Assembly: GCA_963847085.1 (NCBI GenBank)
Contig: CAWJYO010000004.1
Coordinates: forward strand, 1 to 64,000
Origin: Ilyomonas sp963847085
Lineage (GTDB): Bacteria; Bacteroidota; Bacteroidia; Chitinophagales; Chitinophagaceae
DNA length: 64,000 nucleotides
Direction: 5' to 3'
Below, piece by piece: positions 46,801-57,414 of this stretch; the stretch's first letter is position 1, and each line of letters opens with the position of its first letter. A model generated the notes under the pieces. The model saw only the letters and a program-made list of their open reading frames with translations, ran no database searches and had not been told where the DNA came from. The translations under genes and the position numbers were made by a program.

Positions 46801-47251
46801 TGGAAATAAAATTTATCTGCAGGTAAACCAGGACATAGAAGGTTTTTATCGTCCTTTTAATGTAACGCAAAGAGTATATGATGAACGCTGGCATGGAGAA
46901 GGCACCAGCAATACTATGCCGCTGGTATCATGGCGCGACCAGGCAAACAACATTAAGGAGCCATCAAGCCGTTTTTTGGAAAGTGCTTCTTATTGTCGTT
47001 TAAAAAATATTCAATTGGGCTATACCATTCCAAAGGGAGTAACAGACAGGCTTCACATAAAAGGATTGCGGTTTTATGCAACGGGATTGAATTTAGTAAC
47101 GCTTACAAAGTACACCGGTCTTGATCCTGAAATGCACATCAGCAACAATGTAGCGGTTGAAAAATATCCAAGTGATGTTGCCGCCGGTATTGACTGGGGC
47201 ACTTATCCTTCTGCAAAAAGTTACATCATCGGTGCAAACCTTAGTTTTTAA
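43822..47251 (+). pseudogene. SusC-type TonB-dependent transporter, one-base insertion
   Basis: Signal peptide, then an STN domain (about 45-115: ITLNEKDVPLQKVFKQIQKQNGYDFLYSY), a carboxypeptidase-regulatory-like domain (GSVTDETKKPLQGVSVMIKGTSRGTVTNENGEFQI), a TonB-box-like VVVVGYQSQRR, the plug with YIIDGVPTEDG and LKDAASAAIYGARSSNGVVII, and a 22-strand barrel. The first frame stops at 46390-46392 after DGSVQNQGL. Deleting C46381 joins it to NKGFEFDLHYSN, and the frame then runs to the normal aromatic end (GANLSF). So the transporter (about 1,142 residues) is intact but for one inserted base. The STN domain links it to the sigma/anti-sigma pair. Confidence 0.85.
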
Positions 47252-47272
47252 AATACTATAAACTCATTCGGT

Positions 47273-48796
47273 ATGAATAAAAAGTTTATCATATTCAACT
47301 TGCTCGTCCTAATGTTTGTTTTTGCCCAAATTAGTTGTTCAAAATTTTTAGATAAAGACATTCAGGGCGTTTATTCTACTTCACAATACTATACTTCTTC
47401 CAACGCCGCAATGCAAGCCATTAATGCAGCTTATTCGCCACTGAAATTTACCAGTGCCACCACCAATCCGCTTTGGGTATTTGGAGATATTGCTTCCGAT
47501 GATGCAGCCACCGGAAATGTTGGCGCAAGTCCTGATGCTTCTACCATTGATAACTTTTCTTATTCTACCACCAATTCTCATATATCGAACGAATGGGCAA
47601 ACTTGTATCAGGGTGTTACCAACAGCAATTTGGTTTTGGCAAATATTCCGTCTATCAATATGGATACGGCTTTGCGCTCAAGAATTTTAGGTGAAGCTCA
47701 TTTTTTAAGAGCCTGGTACTATTTTACTTTGGTAAATATTTATGGCGATGTTCCAGCGGTTACAAAGCCACTATCGCCCGAAGAAATGCAGATTACGCAA
47801 TCGCCTGTAAAAGACATTTATGAAGGCGTTATTGAGCCCGATTTAAAATCGGCATTAAGTGTATTGCCGCAAGCTTATTCGGGTTCTGATGTTGGAAGAG
47901 CTACCAGCGGAGCAGCAGCGGCATTATTGGCAAAAGCTTATTTGTATCAGCAAAAGTGGGATTCGTCACTTACTTATTCCAACCTGGTAATTAACAGCGG
48001 GCAGTACAGCCTGATGAAAGTATATGCTCGGGATTTTGATGCGTTGCATAAAAACAACCAAGAATCGGTATTTGAAGTGCAAATGTTAGGCGGTCAGAAT
48101 CCAAACGTTGGCAATGCATTGAACCAATGGTTTGCACCACAGGTAGTTGGCGGCTATTATTGCGATGCACCGAATCAAAACTTTGTAGATGAATTTGAAC
48201 AAACGGCAGATACAGTTTACGATCCAAGATTGGATTATACGGTAGGAAGAGACAGCATGTTATGGAATAACGGGCAGCCATATTCCCCTTCATGGTCGCC
48301 GCAAACGGGCTATCTCACCCGAAAATACCAACAGCCACTTTCACAGGCTCCGATTATCGGGCAGGGAAGCTGCGATTATGTAGCCATTCGTTATGCCGAT
48401 GTATTGTTATTTAACGCCGAAGCTTTGAATGAATTGGGACAAACTTCAGCAGCCATTATTCCTTTGAATTTGGTTAGGCAAAGAGCAAGAGAAAGTTACT
48501 TGTACGATAGTTCGTTACACGGTTTTGGAACTGTGCCTGCGGGGCTTTTGCCCGATGTGGCTGCGGTATCGCAAGCTCAGGTGCGTACAGCTATTATCCA
48601 CGAAAGAAGAGTGGAACTGGGATTTGAATTTCACCGGTTTTTTGATTTGGAAAGATATGGTGCAAATCCAAACCTCGGTCCCGGTTATGTCAACTCGCTC
48701 CAGAACAGAGATGGTGTAACTACTTTTTCATACACAAAAGATAAAAACTTTCCCATACCTCAAAGCGAAAGAGACCTTGACAAAGCTTTAAAATAA
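47273..48796 (+). CDS. SusD/RagB-type outer-membrane glycan-binding lipoprotein
   Basis: 507 residues, full length. Lipobox QISCSKFLD (Cys22). TPR-like region: LGEAHFLRAWYYFTLVNIYGDVP, RATSGAAAALLAKAYLYQQKW, and the C-terminal family block YVAIRYADVLLFNAEALNELGQ, VRTAIIHERRVELGFEFHRFFDLERYG, NFPIPQSERDLDK. It forms the lid on the SusC barrel and binds the incoming oligosaccharide. Starts 21 bp after SusC and is intact. Confidence 0.95.
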   Translation: MNKKFIIFNLLVLMFVFAQISCSKFLDKDIQGVYSTSQYYTSSNAAMQAINAAYSPLKFTSATTNPLWVFGDIASDDAATGNVGASPDASTIDNFSYSTTNSHISNEWANLYQGVTNSNLVLANIPSINMDTALRSRILGEAHFLRAWYYFTLVNIYGDVPAVTKPLSPEEMQITQSPVKDIYEGVIEPDLKSALSVLPQAYSGSDVGRATSGAAAALLAKAYLYQQKWDSSLTYSNLVINSGQYSLMKVYARDFDALHKNNQESVFEVQMLGGQNPNVGNALNQWFAPQVVGGYYCDAPNQNFVDEFEQTADTVYDPRLDYTVGRDSMLWNNGQPYSPSWSPQTGYLTRKYQQPLSQAPIIGQGSCDYVAIRYADVLLFNAEALNELGQTSAAIIPLNLVRQRARESYLYDSSLHGFGTVPAGLLPDVAAVSQAQVRTAIIHERRVELGFEFHRFFDLERYGANPNLGPGYVNSLQNRDGVTTFSYTKDKNFPIPQSERDLDKALK

Positions 48797-48822
48797 ATTT
48801 TTCATCAATTAAAACTCAAACC

Positions 48823-49950
48823 ATGAGATCAAAAGTTCAAACCAGGTATGTAATGCTCACAGTCTTATTCGGATTGTCGCTGGCATTGTTTGTTTCGTCT
48901 TGTAAAAAATCAGGACCTTCTTTTACGCCGCCCAACACCACCACCTTACAGGCAGCGATTGATTCAGCGAATTGGTATTTAACCAACACGCATGAAGGCA
49001 CGCAACCCGGCGAATATCCTTCCGGTTCGCAGGCAACATTAAAGGCGGCGCTGACTTCGGCACAATCGGTTTTGGCAAGTGCGAGCACTAACGCTACACA
49101 AGCCCAGGTTACGGCTGCAACCGCCAATTTGAATGCTGCGATTGCCGCTTATGAAGCCGGTAAAATAACACCGATAGCCGCCTCAGCATTGGTAGCTTAC
49201 TGGAAGTTCAACGGCAATGCAAACGATTCTTCAGGCAATGGCCATAATGGCACATTAACAGCCTGCGCGCCAACTATGGGTGGTGTTGGGCTTGTTATTA
49301 CTTCTGGTGTAACACCCGGAGGTGCACCAACGCCTACGAATGACCGTTTTGGCAATGCTAATTCGGCTTTTCGTTTTAGCAATGGCGGACACATTGAAGT
49401 TCCTTTTAGTCCTGCCTTAAATCCTCAAGCCATAACGGTTAGCGCCTGGGTTAGACAAGATACGGCTGGCAGGATAGACCATAAATCAGATTGTTACATA
49501 CTTTCATTAGCCCGCTGGAATTGTTATAAACTCCAAACGCAACCTACGTTGCCGTTTTTCACTGTAGCTACGGATTCTACCATTTATGATCGCGACGATG
49601 CAGGCACTCCAATTACTATTGGTACAACGACTGGTGCAGGAGATTGGAGTCATATAGTGGTAACGTATGATGGCAATGGCACTGAAGTTTTTTATATTAA
49701 TGGCACACCGGTTAAGACCTGGACGAATCTGGCGCATACCATTAAACAAATCAATCCTGGCGTAGATTTATCCATTGGTTCTGATTTGCCCAACGCTGCT
49801 TACAAGTATGATTCTAACGGAGCCGACGGTAACTACTACATTGAATATGGCGGTTACTGGACGGGCGATATGGATGACATCATGATTTACAATACTGCTT
49901 TAACCGCACAACAGGTAACGCAATTGCATAACCAACAGGCAACACAATAA
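48823..49950 (+). CDS. Surface lipoprotein with FIVAR-like and LamG domains
   Basis: 375 residues. Lipobox FVSSCKKSG. Residues about 40-110 are a three-helix FIVAR-like unit (TLQAAIDSANWYLTN to AATANLNAAIAAYEAG). The rest is a LamG/concanavalin-type lectin domain: LVAYWKFNGNANDSSGNGHNGTLTA, FSPALNPQAITVSAWVRQD, WSHIVVTYDGNGTEVFYINGTPV, GDMDDIMIYNTALTAQQV. Its place directly after SusD marks it as the likely surface glycan-binding protein (SusE/F position) of the locus. Confidence 0.85.
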   Translation: MRSKVQTRYVMLTVLFGLSLALFVSSCKKSGPSFTPPNTTTLQAAIDSANWYLTNTHEGTQPGEYPSGSQATLKAALTSAQSVLASASTNATQAQVTAATANLNAAIAAYEAGKITPIAASALVAYWKFNGNANDSSGNGHNGTLTACAPTMGGVGLVITSGVTPGGAPTPTNDRFGNANSAFRFSNGGHIEVPFSPALNPQAITVSAWVRQDTAGRIDHKSDCYILSLARWNCYKLQTQPTLPFFTVATDSTIYDRDDAGTPITIGTTTGAGDWSHIVVTYDGNGTEVFYINGTPVKTWTNLAHTIKQINPGVDLSIGSDLPNAAYKYDSNGADGNYYIEYGGYWTGDMDDIMIYNTALTAQQVTQLHNQQATQ

Positions 49951-50045
49951 TGCCATTGTTGATTTGTGATTTAAGATTTATGATTATTTACAAAAGATGC
50001 CGAACAATTAGGATGTAAAATGATATAAAACCAAAAGCGTCATAT

Positions 50046-50085
50046 AAAAAACCACTATCGGTAATGATAACGGTAGTGGTTTTTT
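50046..50085 (+). terminator. Terminator after the SusC/SusD/LamG set
   Basis: A 14-bp stem (AAAAACCACTATCG with CGGTAGTGGTTTTT, about 50046-50085, one G-T pair) followed by T. It splits the locus: the ABC importer genes downstream probably have their own promoter in 50086-50242, where I see no gene but a GATTTGTGAT-type repeat lies just upstream (49961-49990). Confidence 0.75.
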
Positions 50086-50242
50086 AATCTGTTTTAATAC
50101 TTGTTTCCATTTATAGAAATGAATATTTAAGAGACAGTAAGGCTTGAAGATAGATGAGGGAATCTTTGTCAAGTTTGCGTCTTTGTGTCTTCGCGGTTCA
50201 AATTCATTTTAATTCAATCTTCGTTTTGTTTTTGCACGAATT

Positions 50243-51549
50243 ATGCGCTCAGTTTATCAAACATTACTCTTTTGTTTTGCAGTTATTTTCTCCGTTTCGT
50301 GTCGCAGAAATGCTTCCGGAAACGAGAATGAAATTGTGTTTTGGTGTTCCAACAACAACCCCGAAATAAAGCTATGCACCAACATTACAACGGTCTGGAA
50401 TAACCATCATTCTACTCATAACATTCACATTCAACCCATACCGGAAGGCCAGTCGAGCGAAGAAGTAATACTCGCTGCTGTGGTGGGAAAAACAACGCCC
50501 GATATTTATGCCAATATGTGGCAGGGCAATGTTGAAATGTATGCTCATGCACGGCGTGTTAATACCATTAGATACGTTGCAGGGTTTTATGGATTTTATG
50601 AGGCAACGTTGTGATAGTGCTACCATCAAAGAGATTACATCATCGGACGGACACATTTATCAAATCCCCTGGAAAGTGAACCCGATTATGACGATTTTCA
50701 ACAAGAATTTGCTTTCAGCAAAACAACATTAACCTTCTTCCACAAACCTATAGCGCTTACAATGCGGCGGCTGAATTGTACAAACAAAACTGTGCAAAGA
50801 AGGGATTGACCAACAACCGGTTTGGCTACACCGAAGTCAAATCTACCTGGTACCAACGGCTGTTTAATTTTTATACATTGTATGTGGCGGCATCTAACGG
50901 TGCGCCGCTGATCGTTCACAACAAAGCGGCATTCAATAACAAATACGCAATTGAAGTGTTTTCGTTCCTGCAAAATTTATACAGGCAGGATTATTTTTCA
51001 AAAGAATCCAATGCGGCTTCTACCGATCCTTTCGTTACACAAAACATTGCTACCAAATGGACGGGCCCGTGGGAGATTGCGCATCTCAACAGCATTCCGG
51101 ACAAAGGATTTGGTTTTGCCTATTTTTTTCCTATCGTTCCCGATGATCATAAAGGACCGATTTACACGTACGGCGATCCTAAAAACATCGTCATCTTCAA
51201 CACCTGCAGGCATCCGCAACAAGCCTGGCAGTTTTTGCAAACACTCATCAGCAAAGAAGGCGATTTGCAATTGTTACAAATAACAGGACAACTGCCGCGA
51301 AGAAAAAATTTAGATGCTGATTCTTTTTACAAAACTTATTTTACCGATAACCCAATGATGCTGCCGTTTGCACAGGAAGTGCCGTATGTGAAAGGCATTG
51401 ATAACTGCGATGTTATTGTGGAAGTGCTGGATGCTATTTCGCAGGAATATGAAGCCTGCGTAGTATATGGAACAAAAACGCCTGAGCAAGCCATTGCCGA
51501 TGCGGAAAAGGCTGTAAATGTTATACTGGGAAATGAGACAGAAAAATGA
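50243..51549 (+). pseudogene. ABC sugar-binding lipoprotein, two frameshifts
   Basis: An extracellular solute-binding protein (family 1) in three frames. Frame one: lipobox FSVSCRRN, ENEIVFWCSNNNPEIKLC, and TPDIYANMWQGNVEMYAHA. Frame two: GVLIPLDTLQGFMDFMRQRCD, SSDGHIYQIPWKVNPIMTIFNK. Frame three from about 50728: LLPQTYSAYNAAAELYKQ, FVTQNIATKWTGPWEIAHLNS, ending 51549. Removing C50552 joins one to two (AHAGVLIPLD); the second break is near 50722-50732, also +1. The protein, about 435 residues, should hand sugar to the two permeases. As given it would not be functional. Confidence 0.8.
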
Positions 51550-52665
51550 TGCAAAAACAAACCCATATTGGAGTGATAGGAGCGGGCGCGTTTGCCTTGT
51601 TTGCTACAAAAGCTTTTTTGCAAACAGAGGAAGTAAACATCATTGCTGTGTTTGATGTGAATACAACAGCAGCGCAAGCAATGGCGCAACAAATAAATGC
51701 AGTGGCTTATGATGATATGAATGCATTACTTAACAACAAAGAGATTGATCTGATTTACATAGCTACGCCACCCTATTTACATTACGAACAATCGAAAAGG
51801 GCATTGCTTGCCAACAAGCATGTGATATGTGAAAAGCCTGCTGCGCTTACCGTTGAGCAGGCGGAGGAACTGCAAGCTTTAGCGAAAGAAAAGAAACAAA
51901 CTGTATGTAGTGAATTTGATGCAGCGCTACAACCCATTGTATGCGATTGTAAAGACGATAATTGATGAAAACATATTGGGTAATTTTCTGCATGGCTATT
52001 TTGAAAATTATGCCAGCGATGAAAACCTCAATGAGCATCATTGGTTTTGGGATAAAACCAAAAGTGGCGGCATTTTTATTGAACATGGCGTTCATTTTTT
52101 CGACCTGTTTTCCGGCTGGCTGGGTAAAGGCGAAATCATCAGTTCCATTCAATTGCAACGCCCTTTTGCATCGCAAAATATGATTGACAGATTAGGTGCA
52201 ACCGTTTTATACAAAGATGGCATTGTAAATTTTTATCACGGTTTCGATCAACCCAAAATAGTTGACCGCCAGGAAATGAAATTGTTGTTTGAGCGGGGCG
52301 ACATTACGCTCAATGGCTGGATTCCTGTTCAAATTAAAATTCGTGGTTTGGTGAATGAGGAACAACGCAATGCTTTGCAAAATGTATTCAATCAATATTC
52401 ATTAAAAACAAACATAACTTCAACTGCTATCAGCCAACGGTTGAAAGGCAGAGGCAAAGCCATTTTGGCTGATGAAGAAATCATCATTGAATGGGGCAGC
52501 CTTGCTAATAAATCAAACGTTTATACCGACCTGTTACAACGAATGCTGAACGACCAATTGAAATGGATACAAAACCAAACGCACGCACGAACGATAACGG
52601 ATGACAATGCGATTGCCTCTCTGCAAATGGCAGTAGAAGCAACGGACAAAGCTGTTACCCGATAA
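51546..52665 (+). pseudogene. Gfo/Idh/MocA-family oxidoreductase, frameshifted
   Basis: First frame: Rossmann start IGVIGAGAFALFATKAFL, then EIDLIYIATPPYLHYEQSKRALLANKHVICEKPAALT, the family's NAD(P) and EKP motifs. It is lost after KEKKQTV near 51904-51910, where one surplus base appears. The next frame continues VVNLMQRYNPLYAIVKTIIDENILGNFLHGYFEN and HHWFWDKTKSGGIFIEHGVHFFDLFSGWLG (catalytic His region), ending at 52665. Likely an NAD(P)-linked sugar dehydrogenase or epimerase-type enzyme for the imported sugar. Its start overlaps the binding-protein stop by 4 bp. Confidence 0.8.
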
Positions 52666-52677
52666 ACCATTTTTTGC

Positions 52678-53580
52678 ATGAACACCGATTTAAAAATAAG
52701 GGCAAAACAAAACGTAAACAAGCGAAATAAACAAGCGTTGTTGCCGTATTTGCTGGTATCGCCCTATCTTATTTTTACTTTGGTGTTTGTAGTATTCCCT
52801 GTGCTGTTTTGTTTTTTTCTCACCTTTCATAAATGGAACATTATCTCTTCGATGAAGTTCATCGGGATAGACAATTACACACGTTTGTTTCACGACAGAT
52901 TGTTTTGGAAAGCCATTCTCAACACGCTTAAATTTTTGTTGCTGCACATTCCTTTGCAACTGGTGGTTTCGTTATCACTGGCTTATTTGCTCAATCAAAA
53001 ATTAAAAGCCGCATCTTTTTTCAGAGGTTCTTTTTTTATGCCGGTCATTGTTTCAGGCGTTGTGGTAACTATTTTATGGCAGCAGTTGCTGGGCTTTGAT
53101 TTTGGATTGGTAAACCGTATGCTGCAATGGCTTGGTATGCATAAAGTAGGCTGGTTATCGAGCCCGCGAGTGGCTATTTATTCCATTGCGGTGATGGCTA
53201 CCTGGAAGAACGTTGGGTTGTATGTGATTCTTTTTTTAACCGGGTTGCAAACGGTGCCTACGCAATATTATGAAGCGGCAAAAATGGAAGGTGCAAGCAA
53301 CTGGCAGCAGTTTTATCACATTACATTACCTATGATCAACCCAACCGTTTTTATGGTGGTGGTGCTATCAACCATCGGTGGTTTTTCTCTTTTTATAGAA
53401 CCTTATGTGATGACGGGCGGCGGTCCGTTAAACACAACATTATCAGCCGTGCTTTACATTTACAAACAGGCTTTTGAATATTATAACATGGGCTATTCGG
53501 CAACGCTGGGTTTCTTTTATGCTTTGATTATTATGTTGGTTGTAGTGATTCAAAAACGAACCATTGAAAAAGAAGTATGA
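52678..53580 (+). CDS. ABC sugar transporter permease (MalF type)
   Basis: 300 residues, six membrane spans. N-terminal LLPYLLVSPYLIFTLVFVVFPVLFCFFLTF; the EAA loop facing the ATPase is YYEAAKMEGASNWQQFYHITLPMINPTVFM. Forms the inner-membrane channel with the second permease. Intact and 12 bp after the oxidoreductase gene. Confidence 0.92.
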   Translation: MNTDLKIRAKQNVNKRNKQALLPYLLVSPYLIFTLVFVVFPVLFCFFLTFHKWNIISSMKFIGIDNYTRLFHDRLFWKAILNTLKFLLLHIPLQLVVSLSLAYLLNQKLKAASFFRGSFFMPVIVSGVVVTILWQQLLGFDFGLVNRMLQWLGMHKVGWLSSPRVAIYSIAVMATWKNVGLYVILFLTGLQTVPTQYYEAAKMEGASNWQQFYHITLPMINPTVFMVVVLSTIGGFSLFIEPYVMTGGGPLNTTLSAVLYIYKQAFEYYNMGYSATLGFFYALIIMLVVVIQKRTIEKEV

Positions 53581-53674
53581 TGTGATTTTAGATTTGTGAT
53601 TTGAGAGGGCCGCATTTACAAAGGATTGTAGTATTGATAATATGCAATTGATGTGTTGAAACGATATAAAATTC

Positions 53675-53744
53675 TTTCGCACAGAGATAGGGTGAACACA
53701 GAAAAGAAAAGTATTCTCTGTTTACTCTTTATCTCTGTGCGAAA
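53675..53744. repeat. CGCAGAG-type palindrome, family B (copy 2)
   Basis: Arms TTTCGCACAGAGATA (53675-53689) and its exact complement (53730-53744) with inner partial pairing (AACACAGAAA / TTCTCTGTTT). It lies in the 177-bp gap between the two permease genes, next to a GATTTGTGATTTG string (53581-53600), and interrupts an otherwise tight operon. Confidence 0.75.
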
Positions 53745-53757
53745 CATTCATTCAGTT

Positions 53758-54585
53758 ATGAAAGGACAAACTCTAATTGGAAAAACAATCACTTATGGGC
53801 TGCTTTCAATAGCGGCCATAACCTTTATTTATCCTTTTCTCTGGATGATTGGTGCTTCGCTTGCGCCGATGTTTGAGCTGAACGGTCTAACTTTATTTCC
53901 ATCGCATCCAACATGGAGCAACTTTGCTATTCTTTTTCAAAAAATACCCATTCTCCATTCGCTTATTAATAGCTTATTGGTGGCGACGCTGGTAACAGCA
54001 TTGGTTTTGTTTACAGGCTCAACGGTTGGTTATGCACTTGCCAGGATGCAGTTCAAAGGACGACAGGCCATTTTTTATGTCATCGTGTTTACCATGTCGT
54101 TGCCGTTTCAGGTAACGCTGATACCCAATTACATTACAATGGTAAACCTTCGTTTGGTAGATACGTTTGCCGTTTTGGTCATTCCGTTTGCCGTAAGTGC
54201 ATTTGCTATACTTATGTTTCGACAGGCTTTTCAGGGTTTGCCGCAAGCTTTAATTGATGCAGCCCGTTTGGACGGCTGCAACGAAATCGAAATTATTTTT
54301 CGCGTGCTGTGGCCCAACATAAAATCTACCATTATTACGGTCGCAATTCTTTCGTTCATTGGTTCCTGGAACGAAGTGTTATGGCCGCTCATTGTTGTGC
54401 GCAACGAACACTTGATGACGATGCCGCAATTAGTTACTTTGTTTGCTGTGGGCGGCAGGGCAGATAGTCAGTTAGGCGTAAAAATAGCTGCTGCTGTTTT
54501 GCTGGCGCTTCCGGTAATGATAGCATTTTTATTTTTTCAGAAATATTTTATTCAAAGCATGGCATCAACAGGTATGAAAGATTAG
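53758..54585 (+). CDS. ABC sugar transporter permease (MalG type)
   Basis: 275 residues from ATG 53758 (MKGQTLIGKTITYGLLSIAAITFIYPFLWMIGASLAP). An open frame reaches back to 53653, but that part is translated repeat DNA. EAA loop: LPQALIDAARLDGCNEIEIIFRVLWPNIKSTIIT. Six spans. Partner of the MalF-type permease. Confidence 0.92.
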   Translation: MKGQTLIGKTITYGLLSIAAITFIYPFLWMIGASLAPMFELNGLTLFPSHPTWSNFAILFQKIPILHSLINSLLVATLVTALVLFTGSTVGYALARMQFKGRQAIFYVIVFTMSLPFQVTLIPNYITMVNLRLVDTFAVLVIPFAVSAFAILMFRQAFQGLPQALIDAARLDGCNEIEIIFRVLWPNIKSTIITVAILSFIGSWNEVLWPLIVVRNEHLMTMPQLVTLFAVGGRADSQLGVKIAAAVLLALPVMIAFLFFQKYFIQSMASTGMKD

Positions 54586-54587
54586 GC

Positions 54588-54608
54588 ACTCAGGTTCCGA
54601 ACCTGAGT
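54588..54608. repeat. Short perfect palindrome after permease gene
   Basis: ACTCAGGTTC (54588-54597) and GAACCTGAGT (54599-54608) are exact inverted repeats around a single C, two bases after the permease stop. Such short palindromes are frequent between Bacteroidota genes. A repressor operator for the GH130 gene is the other reading. Confidence 0.55.
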
Positions 54609-54657
54609 AACGTGGCTCAAAGCAGCCGATTTAAATAAATCATACAAAAACAAACCA

Positions 54658-56090
54658 ATGACAGTACAAAAAAGCGATGTGCAATTGGTGGCGAATCCAA
54701 AAGCTGTGATTGCGCAATTTTTAAGCTTGCCGGGCAATAACCGTGTGATAAATGTGATAGAAAGAGTGCAGAAATTATCGCAAAAACAAACGCATGATCT
54801 TCTTCAAGAAACGATGAAAGATTTTAGCAACCGGCATCGCAACCTGCAACAAATTTTCAGTCAACATTTTGAGCAAATCAAAAAGAACCACGCGCATTTA
54901 TTGTCTTCTTTCAACGAAGAAAAGCAATCGTTGCTCGGTGCTTTTTTTACAAAAGAATATTCCATTCAATCGGCTGCTTTGTTCAATCCTTCTATTGTAG
55001 CGCATCCGGATCAGAGCAATTTAAAAGAAGGTGAGCAACGCTTTATTATGAGCCTGCGTGCTACCGGCGAAGGTCATATTTCTTCTATTGTTTTTATAAC
55101 CGGAATTGCAGATAGCAATAACGAAATTCGATTGGATGAACCTTCTCTTTTTTTTACTCCTTTATCTAAAAAAATAAAGGCTTTATACACTAAGGATTTT
55201 TTAAAAAATATGCATCACTAATGAGGATGGTTTTGATACGGATTGGATAGACTATTTGCCTCTTTCGTTTACGGTTGAAGAAGCCATTGTTTGTGTAAAT
55301 CAAAACGTTGCAAATAGCAATGGAGCGCATTCAATTATAGAAAAAATGACCGGAATTTTTGATGCTAATTATGAGCTGGAAGCCTTAACAGAATTGCCTT
55401 TGAGTCGAATGTGTAATATTCCCAAATGCAAAATCGGAAAGCATGGGAATGGAAGATGTTCGCCTTGTCCCTTTTTCGGGCAAAAACAAAACGACTTACT
55501 ACGGAACTTATACAGCTTACGATGGAAAACAAATTGCGAGCAAGCTGATAGAAACCGATGATTTTTTACATTTTAAAATCAGAACATTGCAGGGAGCCGC
55601 CATCTCTGACAAAGGCATGGCTTTGTTTCCCGAAAAGATCAATGACAAGTATGTAATGATATCGCGACAAGGCGGTGAAACCATCAACATTATGTTTTCG
55701 GATAATTTGTATTGCTGGGATGAATATCAAACATTATTAACGCCAGAATACGATTGGGAAACGGTGCAGTTGGGCAATTGCGGTTCGCCCATCAAAACAG
55801 AAAAGGGATGGCTGTTGCTCACGCATGGCGTTGGTGTAATGCGCACGTATGTGATCAGTGCGATGCTTCTCGATTTGAATAATCCGGCACGTATCATTGC
55901 GAGGCTTGATAAACCCTTGTTGGTGGCTGATGAGAACGAACGCGAAGGTTATGTTCCTAATGTTGTTTACACATGCGGCTTGTTAAAGCACAACGGGCAA
56001 TTGATTATTCCTTATGCAGTTTCTGATTCTGCCATCCGGTTTGCAACTATAGCTTTGAATGAAGTATTGAATGAAATGAAAACATTATAA
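54658..56090 (+). pseudogene. GH130 family mannoside phosphorylase/hydrolase, two frameshifts
   Basis: One GH130 gene in three frames, about 475 residues if repaired. Frame one: N-terminal helical part (HDLLQETMKDFSNRHRNLQQIF) and EEKQSLLGAFFTKEYSIQSAALFNPSIVAHPDQ. Frame two from about 55212: TNEDGFDTDWIDYLPLSFTVEEA. Frame three from about 55411: VIFPNAKSES, then MGMEDVRLVPFSGKNKTTYYGTYTAYDG, the GH130 catalytic-Asp block, and LGNCGSPIKTEKGWLLLTHGVG. Removing one T near 55411 restores RMVIFPNA. Both changes are +1. Long GH130 proteins act on mannosides by phosphorolysis or hydrolysis. Confidence 0.8.
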
Positions 56091-56093
56091 TCG

Positions 56094-57414
56094 ATGAACA
56101 AAGAAATTCGCTTGCTGTTATTTTCTTTATTGACTTGTTTGCTTTGCCTGCACTTGCCGTAAGAAGCAAAGCTCGCCTTCACCTACGCCTGGCGGTAACA
56201 CAACAGATTCTTCACTGGTGAATTTAGCTCATTTGAATCATTTGTATGTTCCGGTAACGTTTCCGGATGGCACACAAGCCGCAGGCATTTACATTTATTC
56301 CAATGCGCCTGATTATACTTTGGTAGAAGCTACAGGTGAAGGTTTTACCTGCGTTGATGATGTAGCAAGAGCCGTGCAGGTTTATATACGCGATAGTAAG
56401 TTTTCAACCGATACATCTATTCAAAACAAAACGTTGAATTTAATCAGGTTCATCATTGCCATGCAGTCGCCCAACGGCTACTTCTATAATTTTTTACAAA
56501 CGAACGGGCAAATCAATACAGCCGGACAAACAAGTGTTAACAATGCCAATTGGTGGAGTTGGCGGGCATTGCAAGCCTTAACAGAAGCGGCGCCGGTTAT
56601 CAACAACATCAATCCACAACTGGCAAATGCAGCCAACACGGCCGTTGGTAAATTGATTGCAGCGATAAAAACAAACCAATCAAATCTACCTCAAACAACA
56701 GAAGTAGTGAATGGTATTACCATACCGCAATGGCTGCCAGCAGGCAGCGGTACAGATCAGGCCGCTACGTTGCTTTTGGGCTTGCTTCCTTACTGCTCCT
56801 CTAACAACGACACTACGATGAATTCTTATGTAAAAAAGCTTGCAGATGGCATTGCGTTGATGCAGGTTGGCGACAGTTCAAACTTCCCATACAGTTGCAT
56901 TTTGAGCTGGCAAAACACCTGGCACGCTTACGGGGCAGACCAGGCGTATGCATTACTAAAAGCAGGTTTGTTTTTGCATGATTCTTCCTATACGGCAAAG
57001 GCTTTGGCGCACATCAATAACTTCTTCTCATGGTTACTGACAAACGGAATGCAATCCTCATTTGTAGTGTCGGCAAACAACGGTACAATTCAATTAACAA
57101 GCGAAGCAACTTACGACCAGATTGCTTACGGCATCAGGCCACTTGTTTTCGCAGCCATTGAAGCTTTTGTGCAAACCAAAGACGCAAAATATGCCGATAT
57201 AGCTGGTCATCTGGCGGCTTGGTTCCTGGGCAATAATGCGGCTGGAAAGCCCATGTATTCAGCACAAACGGGCATTTGTTATGATGGCTTATCATCGCCC
57301 ACAAATATCAATACCAATTCAGGCGCAGAATCAACCATCGAAGCTTTACTAACGATGGAAAGAGTAGAGGTGTATCCTGATGTGTTAGCCGCTTTAAACA
57401 AATACAAAAAGTAA
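56094..57414 (+). pseudogene. Lipoprotein with (alpha/alpha)-barrel fold, frameshift in signal peptide
   Basis: ATG 56094 opens a signal sequence (MNKEIRLLLFSLLTCLLCL) that stops at TAA 56160. The +1 frame has a lipoprotein-like ACTCRKKQSSPSPTP and then the whole mature protein to 57414. Mature motifs: FTCVDDVARAVQVYIRDS, IIAMQSPNGYFYNFLQTNG, NWWSWRALQALTEA, SCILSWQNTWHAYGADQAYALLKAG, GICYDGLSSPTNINTNSGAESTIEALLTMERV. The helix pairs and acidic patches suggest a six-hairpin glycosidase-like toroid; no family is assigned. It overlaps the next GH130 gene by one base (TAATG), so it belongs to that unit. A repaired copy would be exported and membrane-anchored. Confidence 0.65.

Noticed and set aside
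43822..57414. Programmed +1 frameshifting as the cause of the many +1 breaks
   Set aside because: The break sites share no common slippery sequence or stimulatory structure that I can see; mutation or sequence error is simpler.
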